From Candidatus Binatia bacterium (GTDB lineage: Bacteria; Desulfobacterota; Binatia; HRBIN30), in contig CALAMI010000036.1 in NCBI GenBank assembly GCA_937925685.1, positions 17,212-81,211 of the forward strand: a stretch of 64,000 nucleotides of DNA. Reading direction: 5' to 3'. Positions 52,349 through 60,933 of the stretch are shown piece by piece. Numbering within the stretch: position 1 is the stretch's first letter; the number at the start of each line of letters is the position of its first letter. The notes beneath the pieces were generated by a model that worked only from the letters and a program-made list of their open reading frames with translations, searched no databases and was not told the DNA's origin. The position numbers and the translations under genes are program-made.

Positions 52349-54021
52349 GGGAGATGGCGCACGCGCAGCAGCAAAGTTTCTGGAGCCGCTACGTCTTCTC
52401 CACCGACCACAAGATCATCGGCTTGCAGTACTTGTTTACCGGCATGTTCATGGGCCTGGTGGGCTCGTTTCTTGCCTACGTGTTCCGCATGCAATTGGCG
52501 TTTCCCGGTGAGCCCGTGCCCCTGTTCGGTGTGGTGACGCCGCTTCACTACAATGCGCTCGTCACCAATCACGGAGCCATCATGATTTTCTGGGTGGCCA
52601 TGCCGATCTTGATCGCGGGGCTCGGCAATTACTTGATCCCGCTGATGATCGGCTGCGACGACATGGTGTTTCCCCGCCTTAACCGGCTTTCTTATCAAAT
52701 CTTTTTCCTCAGCACGGTGGTGATTTTGGTTTCGTTGTTCGTTCCCGGCGGCGGCTTCGGAGGAGCGTGGACAGCATATCCACCCCTGTCCGCCAGCGCC
52801 CAGTACAACCACACTCCTTGGGGTGCCCCGCTATGGCTCATTGCCGTGGCCCTGGAGTTCGTGGCCTTTTTGCTCGGCGGAATCAATTTCGTCACCACGG
52901 TGATGAATGCGCGTGCACCGGGGATGGGTCCGATGCAAATCCCGATTTTCGTCTGGATGGTGGTCATTGCCAGTATCGTGTTCATGGCCTCGGTCGGACC
53001 ACTCGTGGCCGGTGCGATCATGCTGCTGTTCGATCAGCTCTTGGGCACCCACTTTTACGACCCCAAAGCTGGCGGCGATCCGATCTTGTGGCAGCACCTG
53101 TTTTGGTTTTTCGGCCACCCCGAAGTTTATGTCGTTTTGCTTCCCGCACTAGGCATCGTGGCCGAGGTCATCACAGTGTTCTCGCGGAAAAAGTTGTTTG
53201 CCTACAAAACCATTCTCTACACCGCGTTTGCCACCGGAATCATTAGCTTTTTCGTCTGGGCTCACCACCAATTCGTGGCTGGCATCGATCCGCGCATGGC
53301 CCACCTGTTCACGATCACGACGTTGATCATTTCCGTTCCCATTGCTGAAATGACCTTTGCCTTCATTGCCACCCTGTATGGTGGGTCGATCGAGCTTCGC
53401 ACTCCCATGCTTTGGGCGTTGGCCTTCATCGCCGAGTTCCTTGTTGGCGGGGTCACCGGCATTTTCCTGGGTGCCAACGCGACCGACATTTACTTGCACG
53501 ATTCGTACTTCGTCGTTGCCCACTTCCACTACACGTTCTTCCCGATTGCCATCATCGCCGGCTTTGCCGCACTCACCTATTGGTTCCCCAAGATGTTCGG
53601 CCGGCACATGAACGAAACCCTAGGGAAGATTCATTTTTGGGGCACGATCATCCCCTTCAATTTCATCTTCCTCCCCTTGTTCGTTCTCGGTGCGGCCGGA
53701 GAACACCGGCGCATTTACAGCTACGAGCATTTCTCCCAATTGTTCACGCCTGGCCTGCAAAATTTGCGCGTGCTGGCGACGGTGGCTCTGGTCGTCATGC
53801 TGCTCTTCCAGTTCGTCTTTCTGTACAACTTCATCCGCAGCTTGTTTGCTGGTGAAAAAGCGGAAGAAAATCCCTGGAAGGCGAACACGTTAGAGTGGCT
53901 TGCCCCTTCGCCACCGCCTCACGGCAACTTCGCCGAAATGCCCACGGTATACCGCGGCCCTTACGAGTACAGCGTTCCTGGTCGGCCACTGGATTACTGG
54001 CCCCAGCACTTGCCCAACTAA
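52345..54021 (+). CDS. coxA: Cytochrome c oxidase subunit I
   Basis: 558 residues, 12 or more helices. Low-spin heme His in ALVTNHGAIMIFWVAMPIL; CuB/Tyr-His motif FFGHPEVYVVLLP; CuB His pair in VWAHHQFVAGID; heme His pair in VVAHFHYTFFP. HPEVY with the D-channel glutamate marks the A1 subfamily of heme-copper oxidases, which pump protons. KIHFWGTIIPFNFIFLPLF follows. Heme A synthase and assembly genes are not in the window. Confidence 0.97.
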   Translation: MREMAHAQQQSFWSRYVFSTDHKIIGLQYLFTGMFMGLVGSFLAYVFRMQLAFPGEPVPLFGVVTPLHYNALVTNHGAIMIFWVAMPILIAGLGNYLIPLMIGCDDMVFPRLNRLSYQIFFLSTVVILVSLFVPGGGFGGAWTAYPPLSASAQYNHTPWGAPLWLIAVALEFVAFLLGGINFVTTVMNARAPGMGPMQIPIFVWMVVIASIVFMASVGPLVAGAIMLLFDQLLGTHFYDPKAGGDPILWQHLFWFFGHPEVYVVLLPALGIVAEVITVFSRKKLFAYKTILYTAFATGIISFFVWAHHQFVAGIDPRMAHLFTITTLIISVPIAEMTFAFIATLYGGSIELRTPMLWALAFIAEFLVGGVTGIFLGANATDIYLHDSYFVVAHFHYTFFPIAIIAGFAALTYWFPKMFGRHMNETLGKIHFWGTIIPFNFIFLPLFVLGAAGEHRRIYSYEHFSQLFTPGLQNLRVLATVALVVMLLFQFVFLYNFIRSLFAGEKAEENPWKANTLEWLAPSPPPHGNFAEMPTVYRGPYEYSVPGRPLDYWPQHLPN

Positions 54022-54038
54022 ATCGACGAGAGGGGAAA

Positions 54039-54635
54039 ATGTCGGCTAGCCACGCCAGCGAGTTTCCAGTACCGTTAGCGAGCCGCCGCAGCGCAACGGG
54101 CATTCCCACCGGGCGCCTCGCGTTGTGGTGGGTGTTAGCATCGGAAATCGTGATCTTCGGAGGGTTGCTCGCAAGCTACATCATGTTTCGCTTGCACCAC
54201 CCCCACTGGGCCGACGAGGCCAGCCACACGAATATTTGGGCGGGTGGTTTCAACACCTTCGTCTTGCTGACTTCGAGTTTGTTTGCCGTCTTGGGTCATC
54301 AAGCCGCAGAGCAGGGCGACGGCGCCAAGGCGGCCCGGTTCCTGCGGTTGACGGTTGTCGGGGGCTTGGTCTTTCTCGGGGTCAAGGCGGTGGAGTGGAG
54401 GGGAGAAATCAGCCATGGTTTCACCATTTACCGAGATTTGTTCTGGACCTTTTATTACACCGCTACCGGATTGCACGGCCTGCACGTGCTTGTGGGCATG
54501 ATCGTGTTGTGGCTGGTCGCTGGCGATGCCGCCCGCGGAAGAAACCTCCACCGAGTCGAGTTGATCGGCATTTACTGGCACTTCGTCGACGCCGTCTGGA
54601 TTTTCTTGTTCCCGTTGTTTTACATTGCGAGGTGA
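54039..54635 (+). CDS. Cytochrome c oxidase subunit III, first copy
   Basis: 198 residues with five helices. GRLALWWVLASEIVIFGGLL contains the conserved acidic residue, followed by FYYTATGLHGLHVLVGMIVL and IGIYWHFVDAVWIFLFPLFY, all subunit III signatures. GAGAGGGGAAA precedes ATG 54039; a longer open frame upstream overlaps coxA and is a shadow. A second subunit III gene lies two genes downstream. Confidence 0.93.
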   Translation: MSASHASEFPVPLASRRSATGIPTGRLALWWVLASEIVIFGGLLASYIMFRLHHPHWADEASHTNIWAGGFNTFVLLTSSLFAVLGHQAAEQGDGAKAARFLRLTVVGGLVFLGVKAVEWRGEISHGFTIYRDLFWTFYYTATGLHGLHVLVGMIVLWLVAGDAARGRNLHRVELIGIYWHFVDAVWIFLFPLFYIAR

Positions 54636-54640
54636 GCAGC

Positions 54641-54979
54641 ATGAGCGCTGAGGCAAGCGAGGCTACTCGTCACCCGAATTACGTCAGGGTTTACCTCACG
54701 TTGCTGGTTTTGTTTGCCATCAGTGTCCTTGGCCCATTGCTCGGGCACCCGTGGGTTACGCTAGTGACTGCCTTTGGCGTGGCCGCGGTGAAAGCCACGA
54801 TGGTTGCCGCCTACTTCATGCACCTGAATATCGAGCGTCGGTACATCTGGTACTTGTTGCTCACCATGTTGGCGTTCATGGGCCTGCTTTTCGCCGGCGT
54901 CGCTCCAGACGTGCTCTCGCAGGGGGGACAGAATTGGCGGCACGTCCGCCCCGCACAATCTGCGGCGCCACATCATTGA
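54641..54979 (+). CDS. Cytochrome oxidase subunit IV (prokaryotic COX4/CtaF-like)
   Basis: 112 residues: three hydrophobic segments (VYLTLLVLFAISVLGPLLG, VTAFGVAAVKATMVAAYFMH, YLLLTMLAFMGLLFAG). AAVKATMVAAYFMHL with the KATxVAxYFMHL pattern is the signature of caa3-type oxidase subunit IV. Accessory membrane subunit. GAGGTGAGC precedes ATG 54641. Between the two subunit III genes. Confidence 0.92.
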   Translation: MSAEASEATRHPNYVRVYLTLLVLFAISVLGPLLGHPWVTLVTAFGVAAVKATMVAAYFMHLNIERRYIWYLLLTMLAFMGLLFAGVAPDVLSQGGQNWRHVRPAQSAAPHH

Positions 54980-55003
54980 CGACGGTCTCCCTAAGGAAGA
55001 ACC

Positions 55004-55585
55004 GTGGTCGCTTCGACTGACAGACAACGCGGCAGCCTCGGGATTCCCAGTGCTGTCTTGGGAATGGTGTTGTTTCTTGCCACCGAGGTCATGTTCTTTG
55101 CCGGGCTGGTGAGCGCCTTTTTGGTCGTGAAAGCGCGCTGGATCGGCGCTTGGCCTCCCCCGGGGCAACCACGGCTGCCGGTCGAGGTCACGGCGGTCAA
55201 TACGGTGGTTCTCCTGGCTAGTGGGGTGATTTTGTGGTTAGCGGCGCACGACCGGGCAGGGCAACAGACCCTCGCTGCCGTTCGTCGACGAAGCCTGATC
55301 GCCGCCCTTCTGGGTGCCACGTTCGTAACCGTTCAGGGGTTCGAGTGGACTCGTCTGCTGGCCTACGGCCTGACCATGCGTTCCGGCCCATACGGTTCTT
55401 TTTTTTACCTCATCGTGGGTACCCACGCGGCGCACGCGGTCGCCGCCGTGGTGGCGTTGCTTTGGGCGGTAGCACGACTTGGTTCGCAAAAAATCAGCGC
55501 CGATGGCTTTCGCGCGGTCCGGTTGTTTTGGTACTTTGTAGTCGGCGTTTGGCCAATTTTGTACGTGCTGGTGTACCTGATGTGA
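55004..55585 (+). CDS. Second cytochrome c oxidase subunit III-like protein
   Basis: 193 residues with about five helices: GMVLFLATEVMFFAGLVSAF (conserved Glu), VTVQGFEWTRLLAYGL, FFYLIVGTHAAHAVAAVVAL and LFWYFVVGVWPILYVLVYL. It is a genuine subunit III-fold member but quite different in sequence from the first copy. Two subunit III genes in one operon occur in some bacterial oxidases, where they may replace a longer seven-helix subunit. GTG start with TAAGGAAG upstream. Overlaps the CPVC gene by 4 bases. Confidence 0.9.
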   Translation: MVASTDRQRGSLGIPSAVLGMVLFLATEVMFFAGLVSAFLVVKARWIGAWPPPGQPRLPVEVTAVNTVVLLASGVILWLAAHDRAGQQTLAAVRRRSLIAALLGATFVTVQGFEWTRLLAYGLTMRSGPYGSFFYLIVGTHAAHAVAAVVALLWAVARLGSQKISADGFRAVRLFWYFVVGVWPILYVLVYLM

Positions 55586-55893
55586 ACGACGAGGTGCATA
55601 GGCAAATGGAGTTCGCTAACGGGCGGCTGGTTAGAGTTGGCACGGTGTTGACAGGGATCGCTTCGGTCTTCCTTCCCCTCGCTGCGCTCGCTTGCCCAGT
55701 GTGCTTCGCTGCCGAGGAGCGGCAACTCTGGGCGTATCTTGGCACAGCCGTGCTCCTGTCTCTGCTCCCGTTTCTATTGTTCGGCGGTATTGTCCTGTGG
55801 GTCAGATGGGAAGGCCAACGGTTTTCTCGAACGGGTGCAAGCGAGCCTGCGAGCCGCCAAATGAGCAGGGCCGAAAACATTTCATTGCCCTAA
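55582..55893 (+). CDS. Small membrane protein with CPVC motif
   Basis: 103 residues from a GTG that overlaps the previous stop (GTGA), or 95 from ATG 55606. A signal-like helix ends in LAALACPVCFAAEERQLW, then a second helix (YLGTAVLLSLLPFLLFGGIV) and a basic cytoplasmic tail. CPVC could bind copper or take part in thiol redox; small CPVC proteins occur beside cytochrome oxidase and SCO genes. Last gene of the operon. Role in oxidase copper assembly is a guess. Confidence 0.72.
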   Translation: MNDEVHRQMEFANGRLVRVGTVLTGIASVFLPLAALACPVCFAAEERQLWAYLGTAVLLSLLPFLLFGGIVLWVRWEGQRFSRTGASEPASRQMSRAENISLP

Positions 55894-55929
55894 TCCCGGA
55901 GCAAGCTGGGCATCGTGCCCTTCAGACCA

Positions 55930-56946
55930 CTAACGAGCCTCTGCTGGTGGCTTTTGGTTGCTCCGGCGCCACGTTGTCACGTTCCGACGGTGTTCTTCGA
56001 TGGAGCGGGAAAAGGCATGGGTGCCGTCGCCGCGGGCCACGAAATAGAGGTAGTCCACCGGAGCTGGATTCACGGCAGCCTCGAGCGACGCTCGGCCGGG
56101 ATTGCAAATCGGACCCGGAGGCAAGCCAAAATGACGGTAGGTATTGTAGGGATGATTGGCCTGCAAATCAGCGCGATTGGGAGGTGCGTTGCGCTCTCGC
56201 CCGTACACGGTCGTCGGGTCGGCCTGAAGTTTCATCCCCAGGCGCAAACGGTTGTGAAACACTGCGGAAACCAAAGGTCGCTCTTCGGCGATTGCCGTTT
56301 CTTTCTCGATGATCGAGGCCAAGGTCACCATGTCGTGCACACTGAGCCCCACCCGTTGCCGCGCCTCGTGCAAATCGCGTGTCTGCTCGAGGAAGCGATC
56401 GAGCATGGTGGCTACGATCGTCTCCACGGCATCGCTCCAGGTAAAGGAGTAGGTGTCAGGAAACAAGTAACCCTCGAGGCCCGTCGGCGGCGAGCCCACG
56501 CGTGCCCGTAGACGCTCGCTGGCAAGCGCGCAGCGCAATACATCGGCCCCTCCGAAACCGCGCTCCCCGAACTGCTGGATCACGTCGGCCAGCGAATCGC
56601 CCTCGCGAATGAGAATCTCGTGCCGCCCCAGGCGGCCGGACTCGAGTTCCAGTAAAAGCTCCCGAGGCGAGAGCGCCCCGTGGAAGAGATAATCCCCCGG
56701 ACGCAACTTGCGCTCGCTTCCTAAAGCCCTCGCCCACAGGGTGAAATTCCACCTGCTCGGCGCGAAGCCCGTGGCCGTTAACTCTTCCGCCACTTTGCTG
56801 AGCGTGTCGCCTGGCTCCACCCGCACGAAAAAGCCCTCCGGAGGCAAGGTGCGCTGGTGGTGGATGTCCCACCATGACCACAGCGCTATGAAAATTGCAC
56901 CGCTGCCGAACAGGATGGTTTCCCGCGTTCCCGGGATCCACTTCAA
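55930..56946 (-). CDS. mltG: Endolytic murein transglycosylase MltG
   Basis: 338 residues: an N-terminal membrane helix (ILFGSGAIFIALWSWWD), a LysM-like region (VRVEPGDTLSKVAEELTATG) and the YceG domain. Catalytic Glu in VTLASIIEKETAIAEE; LQADPTTVYG; PYNTYRHFGLPPGPICNPG; C-terminal YLYFVARGDGTHAFS. Cuts nascent peptidoglycan near the membrane to set glycan length. Convergent with the CPVC gene (36 bases). Its start is 17 bases from the end of another transglycosylase gene, so the two are co-transcribed. Confidence 0.94.
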   Translation of the reverse strand: MKWIPGTRETILFGSGAIFIALWSWWDIHHQRTLPPEGFFVRVEPGDTLSKVAEELTATGFAPSRWNFTLWARALGSERKLRPGDYLFHGALSPRELLLELESGRLGRHEILIREGDSLADVIQQFGERGFGGADVLRCALASERLRARVGSPPTGLEGYLFPDTYSFTWSDAVETIVATMLDRFLEQTRDLHEARQRVGLSVHDMVTLASIIEKETAIAEERPLVSAVFHNRLRLGMKLQADPTTVYGRERNAPPNRADLQANHPYNTYRHFGLPPGPICNPGRASLEAAVNPAPVDYLYFVARGDGTHAFSRSIEEHRRNVTTWRRSNQKPPAEAR

Positions 56947-56963
56947 TGCTCAGCTCCCCGGTG

Positions 56964-58874
56964 TCAGTTAGAAGGGGCGGATCCGATGGAGTGGTCGGAT
57001 TCCGCTGGCACGCTGCCGCCGAGGCACCGAGCCACTTCGATCAACGTCTTGCCGTTGCGCACCAACTGATACTTCTCCCAAAACAAACTGTCGATTTTCT
57101 TCAGCCCGGCTTTCGTTCGCTCGCTCCGATATCGAGAAAGATGTCCGGGACCCCCATTGTACACGGCGTAGGTGGCACGGGCCAAGTTGTCGAGGCCACC
57201 CGGTTGCCGGTGCTCGCCCCGCGCTAGCGCATAGTCGCGTAAGTAATGCAAGGAAATTTCCGTGCCTGCTCGGGCGTTGTAGGCAATGTCCCAGCGGATC
57301 CCCCGCAAGTCATAGACCCCGCGCCACACCCGCTCGTTGACCTGCATGAGACCCGACGAGCCCACAGCCGAACGGATGTACGTAATGCGCCCCTTTTCCC
57401 GCACGAACTGGCGCCAGCAGCTTTCCTGCCACGCGGTAGCGAGAACGATGCTGCGGAACACGTCCTGATACTCTGCCTCCAAACTTGTTGCCCCTAACGC
57501 GGCCTCGGCGCTTTGCTGCAGTAACTTGTGTACCCGAGGTAAGTACTCCGCCAGTCGCTCCGGACTGGCAAGCCACTGTTGCAGCACCGACTGCTCGGGC
57601 GCCTCTGTGCTCGCCCACGCAGCTCGGGGTCGAAACCACTTCCACCAGCGGGATTCCTCGGGCGGCATGCCAGTCAAATCGGGGGGCGGCAGCGGTGGGC
57701 CGAAACCCAGCAGCGTGCGCAGCTCGGGATCCACGGTGGTGTCGAATCGCAGCGGATCGGCCGTGTCCGTGGGCGCGACAATGCGTGCCAACCTTCGCAG
57801 CCCGTCGGCGCTGAGATCCACCCCTATCGCAGGCCCGGCTTCCTGCAAGGCCACCAGCGCATCGCCAGCGCTGATGAAGCTCAAATAACGCAGTGCCTCT
57901 TGCCCTTTTTGGCGAACAGCGATCTCCCGTAGCACGGGTGCCAGCCGCCCCCAGGTGCGAACGAACAACGCCGGCACCGGATCGGGTGCTCCAGGTGCAC
58001 TGGGCGCCAACGCCTCTAACAAATCGTAGCGCCCTTCAAGCAACACATCCGCTAGTGGCTGACGCAACTCGCGAACGAGCGAATCGGCCCACACGAACTT
58101 AATCGTGTAGGTGAGAAAGGCGTCCCACCGGTCGAGCGCCTGCTGCCAGCGCTCGAGTTCTTCCGGGGTCAACGTGGGCTCGGGAGCAGGAGTGGGTGTT
58201 TCCACCAAGGGCACGGAAAAAGCCAGGCTCGCACGCAGACCCTGCGGAACAACCTCCACCGCCTCGAACCGCATCGATGCCAACATGCGCTCGATCCCTT
58301 CCCGTTCCTGCCGCGGTAAATAGAGAGGCAGAACCTCTCGCAGCTCATCCAGTGCACGGCCGAGGCGAATCGCAACCGTCTCGAAGCGCGGATGAGCCTG
58401 CTCCTTGACCAGGCCCCAGATCCGATTGGAGAAGAACGGTTTCTTACCGCTGGCGTCGAACAATGCCGAATCGACCACACGAAACTGCACCGTACGCCCA
58501 TCTTCGGTCATGAGGGGCTGCTCGTAGACTTCGAGAATGCCATCCCAATCGATGGGCGCGAGGCACTGCTGCCCCACGGGAGTGCCCACCCGGGCTTCGG
58601 CACGACTGCGAATGCACAGACGGTCGCCTTGTACCTCCACGGTGGGCTGCCGCAGCTTGAGAAAACGGCAGCCGCTGCCATCGTCCCAAATGACCGCCTT
58701 GCCTGTGGCCGTGGTGTAAAGCTGAGCCACGAGGGCCTCGCGCACCAGAGCAGATGGGAGCTCGATGGGCACCCGCACGAGTTTCTCGGTCGCCAGCGCA
58801 ACCACAGGAGCCGCACTGATGCTCCATGCCTCCACGGTTGCCAAGAGAACTCGAACCCAGCTATGCAAACTCAT
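56964..58874 (-). CDS. Large exported protein with C-terminal SLT lytic transglycosylase domain
   Basis: 636 residues: signal peptide (MSLHSWVRVLLATVEAW), a 450-residue N-terminal region of no family known to me (with a Pro-rich stretch TPTPAPEPTLTPEE), and an SLT domain over the last 180 residues. Catalytic Glu in TAWQESCWRQFVREK; GSSGLMQVNERVW; ATYAVYNGGPGHLSRY. Acts on peptidoglycan in the periplasm. Downstream mltG is 17 bases away; together they suggest a coordinated cell-wall remodelling operon. Confidence 0.85.
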   Translation of the reverse strand: MSLHSWVRVLLATVEAWSISAAPVVALATEKLVRVPIELPSALVREALVAQLYTTATGKAVIWDDGSGCRFLKLRQPTVEVQGDRLCIRSRAEARVGTPVGQQCLAPIDWDGILEVYEQPLMTEDGRTVQFRVVDSALFDASGKKPFFSNRIWGLVKEQAHPRFETVAIRLGRALDELREVLPLYLPRQEREGIERMLASMRFEAVEVVPQGLRASLAFSVPLVETPTPAPEPTLTPEELERWQQALDRWDAFLTYTIKFVWADSLVRELRQPLADVLLEGRYDLLEALAPSAPGAPDPVPALFVRTWGRLAPVLREIAVRQKGQEALRYLSFISAGDALVALQEAGPAIGVDLSADGLRRLARIVAPTDTADPLRFDTTVDPELRTLLGFGPPLPPPDLTGMPPEESRWWKWFRPRAAWASTEAPEQSVLQQWLASPERLAEYLPRVHKLLQQSAEAALGATSLEAEYQDVFRSIVLATAWQESCWRQFVREKGRITYIRSAVGSSGLMQVNERVWRGVYDLRGIRWDIAYNARAGTEISLHYLRDYALARGEHRQPGGLDNLARATYAVYNGGPGHLSRYRSERTKAGLKKIDSLFWEKYQLVRNGKTLIEVARCLGGSVPAESDHSIGSAPSN

Positions 58875-58986
58875 CGCGTTCCAGGCTAACGCGCCGTCAT
58901 CAAAAACAGAAGTTGCCGCTCGCCTTGAATTCCGCCAGCGCGCAAGAGAAAGTGGGTAGAACTCTTTCCGACAAAGGAGTCAGACG

Positions 58987-60174
58987 ATGAAAGAAGCCGC
59001 AATTGTTGCCGTCGCTCGTACCGGGCTAGCCAAATCGTTCCGGGGCTCGTTCAACAAAACCCGTCCCGACGATATGGCCGCCCACTGCGTGCGCGAGGCG
59101 TTGAAGAAAGTGCCGCAACTGGACGCGCGCGAGATTGACGATGTGGTCATGGGTACCGGATTCCCCGAAGGGCCGCAGGGGTTCAACGTGGGCCGCAACG
59201 TGGCCATCATGGCCGGGCTGCCGGTGGACATCCCTGGCTGCACCGTGAGCCGTTTTTGTTCTTCCGGACTCAATGCCATTATGGTGGCCGCCCACATGAT
59301 ACAACTCGAGGGTGCCGATGCGGTGGTGGCCGGCGGGCTCGAGTCGATTACCATGCTGCAAAACGACTTTAACAAGAAAGACCTCTTCAACCCCTGGCTC
59401 CTCGACCACAAACGCGAGATTTACATGCCCATGGGACTGACGGCCGAAGTGGTTGCCGAACGCTACAAGATCAGCCGCGAAGCGCAAGACCAATACGCCC
59501 TGCTCTCCCAGCAACGAACTGCGGCGGCGCAACGGGCCGGCAAATTCCGAGACGAGATCGTTCCCATGACCGTGCAAATGGAAGTGGTGGATAAGGTGAC
59601 CGGCGAACGGTCCACGAAAACGGTTACCGTCGAGCGCGACGAATGCAACCGCCCCGATACGACCCTGGAAGGCTTGGCGAAATTGCCCCCGGCTTTCAAA
59701 GAAGGCGGCACTGTGACTGCCGGTAACGCATCTCAGTTTGCCGATGGAGCAGCGGTGGTGGTGATGATGTCCACGGAGCGAGCGAAGCAACTGGGGGTCG
59801 AGCCGCTGGGGTTTTTCCGGGGGTGTGTGTTCGCTGGCTGTGAGCCGGACGAAATGGGCATTGGCCCCGTGTTCGCCGTGCCGAAGTTGCTGAAACGTCA
59901 TGGCTTGAAACTCGACGACATCGACATCATCGAACTGAACGAAGCCTTTGCCTCGCAAGTGGTGTACTGCCGCGATCGCTTGGGTCTCGACCCGGAAAAG
60001 CTCAACCCTAACGGCGGCGCCATTTCGATCGGCCACCCTTATGGAATGACCGGGGCACGCTTGGCCGGCCACATTTTGTTGGAACTCCGCCGCCGCAAGC
60101 AGCGTTGGGGCGTCGTTACCATGTGCATCGGTGGTGGTATGGGCGCCGCTGGTTTGTTCGAGGCCAACGTGTAA
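58987..60174 (+). CDS. Thiolase family protein (acetyl-CoA acyltransferase)
   Basis: 395 residues. Nucleophilic Cys in TVSRFCSSGLNAIMVAAHM; ELNEAFASQVVYCRDRLG; catalytic His in GGAISIGHPYGMTGARLAG; C-terminal Cys in MCIGGGMGAAGLFE. All three catalytic residues present. Tetrameric thiolase, degradative (FadA-like) or biosynthetic use cannot be separated from sequence. ACAAAGGAG before ATG 58987. Divergent from the SLT gene; followed after 22 bases by a metal transporter. Confidence 0.93.
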   Translation: MKEAAIVAVARTGLAKSFRGSFNKTRPDDMAAHCVREALKKVPQLDAREIDDVVMGTGFPEGPQGFNVGRNVAIMAGLPVDIPGCTVSRFCSSGLNAIMVAAHMIQLEGADAVVAGGLESITMLQNDFNKKDLFNPWLLDHKREIYMPMGLTAEVVAERYKISREAQDQYALLSQQRTAAAQRAGKFRDEIVPMTVQMEVVDKVTGERSTKTVTVERDECNRPDTTLEGLAKLPPAFKEGGTVTAGNASQFADGAAVVVMMSTERAKQLGVEPLGFFRGCVFAGCEPDEMGIGPVFAVPKLLKRHGLKLDDIDIIELNEAFASQVVYCRDRLGLDPEKLNPNGGAISIGHPYGMTGARLAGHILLELRRRKQRWGVVTMCIGGGMGAAGLFEANV

Positions 60175-60196
60175 CCCGCGCGAAAAAAGGGACACG

Positions 60197-60919
60197 ATGC
60201 CTGTCGTGCCCCCTGAATCACCGGAAAAAATTTCTTCTCTGGCTGCAGTCGCCCTTGCTGGCTGGATGTTCGGCATCAAACACGCGCTCGATGCCGATCA
60301 TCTGGCAGCCGTGGCAACGCTTGCGAGCGAGAAGTGCAGTGGTTGGCGTGCTGCTTGGGTGGGGACGTTGTGGGGGCTCGGCCACACCGCGGCGTTGGCC
60401 TTTGCGGGTGCGGCGATCATCGGCCTGGGAGTGGCTTTTCCGCCATGGCTTACCTGGTGGCTGGAACTGACGGTAGCGAGCACGTTGCTGTGGCTGGGCG
60501 GAGGCACGTTGTGGACGGTGCTTCGTGGCCACATGGTTCATGTGCACCTCCATCGGCACGGCTCGCGCTGGCATGTTCACCCGCATGCGCACGCTGGCGC
60601 AACGCACGATCCTCGCGCCTCTAACCATCACGGGCCGCAGCGCATGCGGCCGTTGGCCTTCGGGTGGTTGCACGGTCTTGCGGGCAGTGCTGCGCTGTTT
60701 CTCGTGATTTTGTCTTCCCAGCCGAGCCCAGCATGGGCATGGTGTTACCTCACTTGCTTTGCACTGGGTTCCACTACGGCGATGACGGCTTTTAGTTGCC
60801 TGGTTGCCGTCCCGCTGCGGCGGACGCAACCGAACTGGCAACTCTGCATACAGGCGTCGGCAGGCGTAGCGAGCATCGCCGTCGGGCTCGCCCTTGGCTG
60901 CGAATTGCTGTTCGCTTAG
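60197..60919 (+). CDS. Nickel/cobalt transporter-like membrane protein (NiCoT/UreH family)
   Basis: 240 residues with about six helices. FGIKHALDADHLAAVATLAS carries the HX4DH signature of NiCoT/UreH/RcnA proteins. GLGHTAALAFAGAAI follows. The central loop is strikingly histidine-rich (MVHVHLHRHGSRWHVHPHAH), a metal-sensing or buffering loop as in NicT/RcnA. Moves Ni2+, Co2+ or a related ion; direction not known. AAAAGGG precedes ATG 60197. Convergent with the desaturase. Confidence 0.85.
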   Translation: MPVVPPESPEKISSLAAVALAGWMFGIKHALDADHLAAVATLASEKCSGWRAAWVGTLWGLGHTAALAFAGAAIIGLGVAFPPWLTWWLELTVASTLLWLGGGTLWTVLRGHMVHVHLHRHGSRWHVHPHAHAGATHDPRASNHHGPQRMRPLAFGWLHGLAGSAALFLVILSSQPSPAWAWCYLTCFALGSTTAMTAFSCLVAVPLRRTQPNWQLCIQASAGVASIAVGLALGCELLFA

Positions 60920-60933
60920 CGGCGGCCGACAGC

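Noticed and set aside
59026..60279. 417-residue minus-strand open frame
   Set aside because: Antisense to a complete thiolase gene; His-rich, no motifs.
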